Shown in pieces: positions 36,704 through 43,671 of a DNA stretch of 64,000 bases. The position numbers and the translations under genes are program-made. Within the stretch, counting starts at the first letter, position 1; each line of letters starts with the position of its first letter. The DNA is taken from the NCBI GenBank assembly GCA_964019655.1, contig CAXHTR010000006.1, forward strand, positions 124,001 through 188,000, in the 5' to 3' direction. Origin of the DNA: Perkinsela sp. pyNocScin1 (Eukaryota > Euglenozoa > Kinetoplastea > Prokinetoplastida > Perkinselidae). The notes beneath the pieces are model-generated. The model was not told the origin of the DNA. It was given only the letters and a program-made list of their open reading frames with translations, and searched no databases.

Positions 36704-37675
36704 TTAGCCGAGTGGGCGCTGGAGCGACGTGGTGTTCGACAGTGGACGCCCCCGCTTGTAGCCAATGAGATGCCGCGGCCTCGCAAAGTGCCGGTGGCGC
36801 TGGTAGCGCAAGCCGCTGTACATTGTGTCGTTGGGCTTCTTGAGCATTCGCTCGATCTGCCTCGTCTGGAAAAGGTAGTCAAACTGCTTCCGGCAGCCGA
36901 GACAAACACCGTTGTGCATGAAGTACGCGCTGTTCCAGAGCCCACCCGCGTAGAAATAGTCGAGGATTGACTTGCGGAAGAGATGTTCGTTGAATGGGCC
37001 GGTGGCGGCTGCGCTGTACGAGTCAATGCAGATGCCAAGCCTGCGCTGCACAGACGGCGGAACCTCGGTCGGAATTTCGATGGCACTCTCCTTCAGCAAC
37101 CCTGGCAGATCCTCCTGCAGGTCGAAAACAGCTGGAATGTGCGAAAATTTGAGCGAAGCGGCTCGCATGTGCTTGGCATCCGCCGCAGACTCTGGTGAGT
37201 GCTGAACGATCACGAGCGCGTTGATCTGCATAATTTTCTCCGCGGCCCTCGACACGGCATCGCTCCACGAATTCTCGGCATCGTAATCGGTTGGGATGGC
37301 TTTTGGTACGTCGCGAGTCCCGACAATGTGCAGCTCGAGAAAGTTCCGATCGCTTTTCGTGCGGATGGCGTCGCGCAGCGCCTTTAGGCTTTCCGGTGGA
37401 ATGCGCGGCGTCCGTACTTCGACGCACTTGTGAATTCCCTTCGTCTGCGAGGTGTCTGCAAGCCCAATCGAGAGGTCAATCTGGTCGGCGGGCACTCGCA
37501 GGTACTGGCTGATTATGTGGGCATACTCCTGCCGAAGACTGTAGCGGTACTTGGCGAACTGCAGAATAAACGCCGGCTGCCCACGCGCACTCGCTTCTTG
37601 GTCGTGGGAGTTTAAGATGCGCTTGGCCTTGGCTGGACTGATCATGAAGGCTCGATGTATTGTTTTTCGGAGCAT
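36704..37675 (-). CDS. Unknown, probably mitochondrial protein, 323 aa
   Basis: Not recognised. N-terminus MLRKTIHRAFMISPAKAKRILNSH is basic and amphipathic, a likely mitochondrial presequence. Later features are a region rich in short helices (SLKALRDAIRTKSDRNFLELHIVGTRDVP), a C-x2-C pair (GVCLGCRKQFDYLFQTRQ) and a basic C-terminal tail (YQRHRHFARPRHLIGYKRGR). This composition is common among kinetoplastid mitoribosomal proteins. It is convergent with the 597-residue gene (3-base gap) and divergent from DNA polymerase beta (50-base gap). Confidence 0.65.
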   Translation of the reverse strand: MLRKTIHRAFMISPAKAKRILNSHDQEASARGQPAFILQFAKYRYSLRQEYAHIISQYLRVPADQIDLSIGLADTSQTKGIHKCVEVRTPRIPPESLKALRDAIRTKSDRNFLELHIVGTRDVPKAIPTDYDAENSWSDAVSRAAEKIMQINALVIVQHSPESAADAKHMRAASLKFSHIPAVFDLQEDLPGLLKESAIEIPTEVPPSVQRRLGICIDSYSAAATGPFNEHLFRKSILDYFYAGGLWNSAYFMHNGVCLGCRKQFDYLFQTRQIERMLKKPNDTMYSGLRYQRHRHFARPRHLIGYKRGRPLSNTTSLQRPLG

Positions 37676-37725
37676 TTGAGGTTAAATAGGATTCAAAATA
37701 GAAGAAAATCTTTTCGAATAATACA
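37676..37725. other. Extremely short divergent intergenic region (50 bp)
   Basis: Only 50 bases separate the start codons of two oppositely transcribed genes. It is A/T-rich. Any promoter or trans-splice acceptor for either gene must lie largely inside the other gene. Confidence 0.5.
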
Positions 37726-38742
37726 ATGCTTCGTGCTTCCAGGACAGTGCTGCACAACGAGAAGCTGCTCGGGATGCTCGAAGACTTGAGCATACTTGCT
37801 CGGGCAGACAGACAGAAGTGGCGGGCGCTGGCGTTCCGCCGCGCAATAACAGTCCTCAAAGGAAGTCCCGAGCTGAAAACTATCGAGCAGGTTGAGAAGC
37901 TACCGAGCATCGGGGAGAATATGAAGGACCGCCTGAAGCGGTTTGTGCAAACAGGGACATTTGCCGATCTCGACAAGCTCATGGAGCGGCCGGGGATGGA
38001 CGCGTATATTCGCTTCTGCCGAGTGCCATACGTAACCAAAGAGGTCGCAGAAGAGGCGGCGTTTGATCGTAAATTTGAGAAAATTAAAGACCTCAAGCGC
38101 CTGGACCTCAGCACCATGCAGCGCACGTACGTGAAGAACCATGAAGACGCCGAAAAGATGATACCGAGCAAAGAGATAACTGTGCTTGTCACAAAGCTCA
38201 AGAGCATCATTCACTCAGCTGTGTCGCCAGATGTCGTGGTGGAGTGCTGCGGGAGCTATCGCCGCCAATTGCCACAGTCCAAGGACATTGACATTCTCAT
38301 AACAAGTAAGGAGAATAGCCTGAAGCAGTGCGTGAACGCACTCGCGAAGAAGAAGTTTATCGTTTCAAGAGCTCGCGAGGGGGATCTCATATTCTCTGGG
38401 TTTTGCCGATTGACGAACGGAATGATTAAGTCGCACGGCGACAAATTATGTGAAGCAGACAGAAAAGAACTGCTGGCTCGAGACAAGCACCCAGCTAGGC
38501 GTATTGATATTCATTGGGTCCATAAGAAAGCCTTTTGGCCGGCCGTTGTGTACTTTACTGGAAGTAAGGCATTCAATGTCAAAATGCGCGTGCACGCACA
38601 GTCGAAGAACTTAAAGATGAGTGAATACGGAATATTCAGTGCTGCAAGAAAGAATGCTAAAGCTTTGAATGTGCGAAGTGAAAGACAGGTGTTCGAATCG
38701 ATCGGTTTCGGGTATGTTGAGCCTCATAAACGTTCTCTATGA
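37726..38742 (+). CDS. POLB: DNA polymerase beta (family X), likely mitochondrial
   Basis: Family X repair polymerase; kinetoplastids carry mitochondrial versions for kinetoplast DNA replication and repair. 8-kDa domain at 1-85 with the first helix-hairpin-helix LPSIGENMKDRL. Palm: the metal-binding aspartates D187 and D189 are in KDIDILI after CGSYRR, the third (D261) is in ARRIDIHW, and nucleotide-binding YFTGSKAFNVKMR follows. The C-terminus YVEPHKRSL fits the family's YREPKDR. The deoxyribose-phosphate lyase lysine (K72 of human pol beta, in GTKIAEKI) aligns with an arginine (R69), so lyase activity may be absent. Codons are more A/T-rich than in the first 30 kb. Confidence 0.93.
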   Translation: MLRASRTVLHNEKLLGMLEDLSILARADRQKWRALAFRRAITVLKGSPELKTIEQVEKLPSIGENMKDRLKRFVQTGTFADLDKLMERPGMDAYIRFCRVPYVTKEVAEEAAFDRKFEKIKDLKRLDLSTMQRTYVKNHEDAEKMIPSKEITVLVTKLKSIIHSAVSPDVVVECCGSYRRQLPQSKDIDILITSKENSLKQCVNALAKKKFIVSRAREGDLIFSGFCRLTNGMIKSHGDKLCEADRKELLARDKHPARRIDIHWVHKKAFWPAVVYFTGSKAFNVKMRVHAQSKNLKMSEYGIFSAARKNAKALNVRSERQVFESIGFGYVEPHKRSL

Positions 38743-39025
38743 AGGCTTAGGTGCTGTCATAGATACTAAGTACGTACTCAGGTAATTTATAAGGTGCAGT
38801 CTGTTCTAAAAAATTAGCTCTCACTTCTTCCCTTTCGATACTTATTGCAACAGTTTTTCTTTCATACATGAAACCGGTATTACTGCTTTGTTATGTCGAT
38901 AAATAGAGATTAACAATACCACTGATTAAAAATTGTAGCACACCAATCTAGGGCACTGTGGATAATTTTTTCTGTAAAGGACTGGAAACTACTTTACCAT
39001 TTTCAAAGACCGAATTCATTAAATA

Positions 39026-40429
39026 ATGATGAAAGCCGTAGTTTTGAATGGCTTTGGTGCATCGAATGTCCTTAAACTCACGCGCTGTAAGCTTCCACCG
39101 ATGCCATCGAAGCTTTGCAAAAAAAGTATGCTAGAATCTCAGTCTGATGCTATTCAAAAGAGTCCTGAATCTCTTGTTCTTATCAGGTGTGTTGCATCTG
39201 CGATCAATCGAGGAGACTTGCTGCAGAAAAGGGGAATGTACCCACCACCCTTGTCTGAAAACCAGCTCACTCAGGAGACAAATATTTGTGGACTTGAGGC
39301 GTCTGGATTTATTGCGGATATGGGCTCAAAGGTCAAGCGGTTTCGTGTAGGTGATCCGGTTGCAGCGCTTCTCACCGGAGGCGGGTATGGTGAATATGTC
39401 CTCGTAGATGAGGCGTGCGTAATGAATCTGAAAAATCACATAGGAAAGCCAAAGAAAAGAGTAAAGAGCATTGCAACCCTGCCGTTTCCTGAGCAGTGGA
39501 ATATGCCACAACATTCAGCCGCTGACTACCAGAAGCTCATATTCGCAGCATGCATGCCAGAAGCGTATTTAACTGCGTTTCAGTGTTTATTTGTAGAGCA
39601 CCCATCTGGGGGAATCAAGCAGGGCGATAATGTTCTTATTCACTCTAGTGCAAGTGGTGTTGGGATGGCTGCAATACGCATCTGCCGTGCTTATGGAGCA
39701 GTTCCGCATGTAACGACACGTTCTCCTGCAAAAGCCAAAGCATGCAGAAAAATTGGGGCACTGAAGGTTTATAACTTCAGCTTAGTAAACTCTCTTCAGG
39801 GTGATGCAAGCTATGACAGATTCCCGGAGAAGAAGTCGATGGACCTCATTATAGATACTGTTTTCGGGAGTAACTTCTTCAAGAATGGAATAGATTTACT
39901 AAAGAAAGATGGTGTGTACATCGTTCTTTCTTTTCTAGGTGGTTCCAAGCTAGCATCCGAGAGCTCTATTTCAAAAGATGGTACGACAAGCCAGTCTACA
40001 GAAATTAACTTTGCGCCTCTTCTAATTAAAAGAAACAAGATCATATTTTCCACACTCCGGAACAGAGACACTTGTTATAAAAAGAATTTGATTCGTCGCT
40101 TTGAGTCTTTCGTTGAGAAGCATGGGTGTGGTATGTCACTTGATCCAATTTGGACGAAAGAGCTATCAGACAATGTTTCTGATGCAGAGAACTCAAGCTT
40201 TGAATCCCGCATATCCAAAATAACAAACATTGCGAAACTAAACCCTAGCTGGATAAGACCGATGATTTACACTGCTAGCCCATTCGAGAATGAATCGCAG
40301 GAAGAAGATGTAAGAAAATCATCAAACGAAAAGATAGAGAGTCCTATCACCAATGCAGAGAATGTGCAGCGGGCCCAAGACCTACTAGAAACTAATCAAA
40401 GTTTAGGCAAAGTAGTTCTTTTTTGGTAA
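39026..40429 (+). CDS. Quinone-oxidoreductase-like zinc-independent MDR enzyme (PIG3/TP53I3-like)
   Basis: NADPH-dependent medium-chain reductase. N-terminal GroES-like domain: MMKAVVLNGFGASNVLKL, INRGDLLQKRGMYPPPL (diagnostic of the PIG3 group), LEASGFIADMGSKVKRFRVGDPVAALLTGGGYGEYVLVDEA. Rossmann domain: YLTAFQCLF, GDNVLIHSSASGVGMAAIRICRAYG (nucleotide-binding AxxGVG), MDLIIDTVFGSNFFKNGIDLLKKDG. Two insertions make it longer than usual (467 versus about 330): one after residue 25 and another of about 80 residues near the C-terminus. Base and codon use is clearly more A/T-rich than in nearby genes, which may reflect low expression or a different origin. Confidence 0.88.
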   Translation: MMKAVVLNGFGASNVLKLTRCKLPPMPSKLCKKSMLESQSDAIQKSPESLVLIRCVASAINRGDLLQKRGMYPPPLSENQLTQETNICGLEASGFIADMGSKVKRFRVGDPVAALLTGGGYGEYVLVDEACVMNLKNHIGKPKKRVKSIATLPFPEQWNMPQHSAADYQKLIFAACMPEAYLTAFQCLFVEHPSGGIKQGDNVLIHSSASGVGMAAIRICRAYGAVPHVTTRSPAKAKACRKIGALKVYNFSLVNSLQGDASYDRFPEKKSMDLIIDTVFGSNFFKNGIDLLKKDGVYIVLSFLGGSKLASESSISKDGTTSQSTEINFAPLLIKRNKIIFSTLRNRDTCYKKNLIRRFESFVEKHGCGMSLDPIWTKELSDNVSDAENSSFESRISKITNIAKLNPSWIRPMIYTASPFENESQEEDVRKSSNEKIESPITNAENVQRAQDLLETNQSLGKVVLFW

Positions 40430-40522
40430 CTTGTACTAAGAGAGTGCATTCTCATTCAAAAAAATAACTTTATCCATCAAAGTACATAAGCTTTTGCCCA
40501 TAGGCTTCCGCAATTTTACTTA

Positions 40523-41566
40523 ATGTCCTCATCAAAAAAGGTTCTGGTCTGCTGCAACCCACTGCTCGACATTTCTAGTAATGTCGATGCTTCTTTTATG
40601 GAAAAGTATAAGTTACAGCCAGGAAACGCTATTCTGGCCGACGAGAAGCTTCATGACGCCCATTTTTTCAAAGATTTGGAAGCTCAAAAAGGTACTCTTT
40701 TCGTTCCCGGAGGAAGTGGAATGAACACAGCCCGTGTGTGCAGCTGGATCAAGCAAGCCCCTCGGGAAGTTTCCTATCTCGGGGCCGTCGGTAAAGACGC
40801 CTATGCGACCACCATGCTGACGCAGGCGGCTAAAGATGGCGTAAACGTATATGGTATGCTTGTCGTCGAGGATGGAACCGCAACTGGCCTCTGCGGTGTG
40901 TGCATCACAAACAAAGAACGATCGCTCGTTGCGTCTCTCGGCGCGGCAAACAAGTTCACGCATGGTCATCTGGAAAAAGAGAACGTTAAGAGCCTGATGA
41001 ATGAAGCCGAAATCGTTTATATGACCGGATTCTGCCTCACCGTCGATCAGAAGGCAGTTTTCGACATCGCGAGCCTCTGTGCCACGACCAAGAAAGTCCT
41101 CGCTATAAATATCTCCGCTCCGTTCATCGTCGCTGTTTTCAAGGAACAACTTCTTAAGCTTCTGAGCTACAGCGATATCATTTTCTGCAACGAAACTGAA
41201 GCGAAATGCCTCGCCGGTGCTTTGGAGATCGCCGAAGACCTTTCCTATGAAGAAATCGCGCAAGCTATTCTCGCAAAGAACGTCTTGAAGCAGGGCGGTA
41301 AGCAGATGATTGTGTTCACATGCGGTAAAGAGCCAACTGTTGTCGTGTGCAAAGAGATGACCACTTCCATCCCAGTGAAGACTGTCCCTGAGGACTCCAT
41401 CGTTGACACGAATGGCGCCGGTGACGCCTTCGTCGGCGGTTTCCTCGCTATGTACGCCAAGGACGCTCCAATCGCAGAGTGCGTCACCACCGGCAACTAT
41501 GCCGCTGGTGTGATCATTCAGCACAGCGGATGCCAGTTCCCGGCTCAGCCAGCGCCCCCACAGTAA
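40523..41566 (+). CDS. ADK: Adenosine kinase
   Basis: Phosphorylates adenosine to AMP; a central purine-salvage enzyme in kinetoplastids, which cannot make purines de novo. PfkB fold with VLVCCNPLLDISSNVD at the start, FVPGGSGMNTARVCSWI (substrate-binding GG and N), YLGAVGKDAYATTM, GLCGVCITNKERSLVASLGAANKF, IVYMTGFCLTV, ISAPFIVAVFKEQL, DIIFCNETEA (NxxE magnesium motif) and the catalytic DTNGAGDAFVGGFLAMY with the general-base aspartate near residue 300. Length 347 is standard. The 3' half is noticeably richer in C/G-ending codons than the oxidoreductase gene upstream. Confidence 0.97.
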   Translation: MSSSKKVLVCCNPLLDISSNVDASFMEKYKLQPGNAILADEKLHDAHFFKDLEAQKGTLFVPGGSGMNTARVCSWIKQAPREVSYLGAVGKDAYATTMLTQAAKDGVNVYGMLVVEDGTATGLCGVCITNKERSLVASLGAANKFTHGHLEKENVKSLMNEAEIVYMTGFCLTVDQKAVFDIASLCATTKKVLAINISAPFIVAVFKEQLLKLLSYSDIIFCNETEAKCLAGALEIAEDLSYEEIAQAILAKNVLKQGGKQMIVFTCGKEPTVVVCKEMTTSIPVKTVPEDSIVDTNGAGDAFVGGFLAMYAKDAPIAECVTTGNYAAGVIIQHSGCQFPAQPAPPQ

Positions 41567-41991
41567 AAGGATTTCACAGTAACGTCGATCGATATAGAAG
41601 AGTTAAGTGCATGCATCTGACTAATAAGTTGAGTTTTTACGTAGTGCTCTATTCGTTTCCTATTTTTCCCTATCATGTGATTGATGCTGGCAGATGTCTT
41701 TCATAAGCGATTCGGGCCATTCGCTTTTCAAGAACAGAGCTCTATGACCTAAAGTAAAGTACCTGGGGCTTTTAGTACCTGGGGCCACTTCGCACACTAT
41801 CGAAACACTTGATCTCACCTATCTCCAAAGAAACCAACATGAGGGATTCTATACAATAAATGCAATGCAAAGCTAATCCATCGTAGAGCATTCAGATAGA
41901 ATTATTAAGCAGGGAAAAAATCTAGTACTAGCCCACCACGGGCCACTTTTTTAAAATTTGGGGTCTTTCTCAACAAATCTTAGGTTCACAC
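41567..41991. other. Convergent intergenic region with a short direct repeat
   Basis: 425 bases between the 3' ends of adenosine kinase and the minus-strand LRR gene. It contains a near-tandem repeat of about 16 bases (AGTACCTGGGGC twice, 41756-41785). No gene seen. Confidence 0.4.
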
Positions 41992-42801
41992 TTAACCCAG
42001 TGCTGCATTTTCCGTGTTAGTAAGTGTAAGCCCTTCGTTCTCACTCAAGACTAAGAGCTCGAGGTGGGCAGCCCCTCCGACGTCAAGACTCCCCGATAGC
42101 TTGTTTTTGCTCACATCGAGATTGCAAAGGCTGGCTGGCAGCTTCGCGAAGGACAATGTTCCCTCAAAGGCGTTATGCGAAAAGTCGAGATACTTCATGT
42201 TGCCCTTCAGCTCTTCAAGACAGAGCGACCCGGACACGAAGTTCGATGAGATATCAAGAGCAATCAATCTCACGGGAAGCGCATTCAGGCTTATAGGCCC
42301 CTCGAGCGCATTATTGTGCACGTCGAGGCAGAGGAGCGTCGGAGGGAGATTTTCGAGGTCGAGGGACCCCTCAAAATAGTTGTTGTGAAAGTGCGCCTCC
42401 TCAGTGTGCGGTGGAAGGGAAGCGAGCTCCAATGGCCCCGAAAGAGCGTTATTTGAGAAGTCGATCACATCAAGCTCCCGCGGCAGCGCACCGAGCGCGA
42501 TGGTCCCATCCAGATGATTCCAGCTCACTTTGAGCGAGTAGAGCTTCCGCGGAAGATACTGGAGCTGTAGGCTGCCGCCCTCAAGCGTCTCCCATTCAAT
42601 TTTGCAGATGCAGCCCAAGGCGTCGAATACGACCCCATCCCACGCTTCGATGTCGAGATAGGCGCCAGTGCGGTCTTGAAATTGATCCTTTGCTTGGATA
42701 TTTTCGACGAGGAGCTCCATAAGCGTCTGCTCAGGGGTGCTTTCGATGTCGAAGCGGCCGATTGCTGTATCCGCGAAAGAAAGTGTGACTGCAGGTAGCA
42801 T
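41992..42801 (-). CDS. Leucine-rich-repeat protein, 269 aa
   Basis: Same class as the protein at 29219-30289. After about 85 residues come seven or eight repeats of 20-24 residues (LYSLKVSWNHLDGTIALGAL, LDVIDFSNNALSGPLELASL, LLCLDVHNNALEGPISLNAL, LIALDISSNFVSGSLCLEEL, LCNLDVSKNKLSGSLDVGG), ending without further domains. The frame is open upstream to about 42950 but the first ATG is at 42801; a T/C-rich run followed by ATTAG then GCAG (reverse strand, around 42841-42870) looks like the trans-splice acceptor and fits this start. The protein lacks a clear signal peptide. Confidence 0.82.
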   Translation of the reverse strand: MLPAVTLSFADTAIGRFDIESTPEQTLMELLVENIQAKDQFQDRTGAYLDIEAWDGVVFDALGCICKIEWETLEGGSLQLQYLPRKLYSLKVSWNHLDGTIALGALPRELDVIDFSNNALSGPLELASLPPHTEEAHFHNNYFEGSLDLENLPPTLLCLDVHNNALEGPISLNALPVRLIALDISSNFVSGSLCLEELKGNMKYLDFSHNAFEGTLSFAKLPASLCNLDVSKNKLSGSLDVGGAAHLELLVLSENEGLTLTNTENAALG

Positions 42802-43671
42802 GCGAGTAGGTGGCAAATCAATATGAGAGGAAGTACAGCGCTGCCTAATGCGACAAGGGCAAAGGGGAAAACAGAGACATAAGTATATACAAACACTTTT
42901 GATACGGTGGGTCGTGAATCTGGATAATTCTTCGCTTGCTCGGCTTCTTCAGAAGTCTCATCCTCGCCCCTATAGTGAACATCTGGCAGGGGTGGAAAAG
43001 CCTCTCGCAAGTCTGCTGATCGATAGCGAAGCCTTGTCCTTTGCAGTGCGCAGTGCGACGGGAGCCTTGTGGGATCGAAAACTGCAAGTAAGCAGTGGCG
43101 CACAAGGCGCCACATCGTTCGGCTTCAGCCAGAAAAAAATTCTCAGTGCAGGTCCGTGGTTTTTCGTCACGAAGACTCGGAGGTGATTGTAATGCTCTTT
43201 CTCGTTGTCTATCATCATGTAGGGAATGAAAAGCGCGAGCGCCCTCGCAAAAGGTGTCAGAATGGTTATGTCGTGCAAATGTGCGTCTCGTTACATCAAT
43301 ACACTTTCGTGCATTTCGAACGGATCGAAAGCCACTTGATCATCAGGTTGGAAAAAGATATGCATAAAAGCCCCTCGGCGCCTGTCGAATGACGGTAGCA
43401 CCAAGGTAAAGCCAAGCGCAGCGGAATTTCTCCTATTCATGTAGTATCGGCAAAATTGTGAGACCTACGAAGAGTTTCGCCCGTGCGGGCTACTTCCCTT
43501 ATGGATAATGCGCTTATTCCAGTGTGGTCGATCCTGCGCATCGCATCGATAAAAAACTGCAGAAAACAAAAAGTCATACTAAGGGACACACTGACGAGCA
43601 ATGCACACAATTTTCTATGCACACAAGCAAAGTTTAGTTCTCGAAGGATCGGTGGCTACAGCCGAAAAGTG
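42802..43671. other. Intergenic region without a convincing gene
   Basis: 870 bases between the LRR gene and the fusion gene, both on the minus strand. Several overlapping short frames exist on both strands (for instance a minus frame at 42970-43278 and a minus frame with a hydrophobic stretch at 42525-43115), none with recognisable family features or codon bias. The part nearest the LRR gene contains its probable splice acceptor. Confidence 0.4.

Noticed and set aside
42525-43115. Minus-strand frame of 196 codons with a hydrophobic stretch, overlapping the LRR gene
   Set aside because: It overlaps about 280 bases of clear LRR coding sequence in another phase; the hydrophobic part coincides with a T/C-rich run ending in AG, better read as a splice acceptor.
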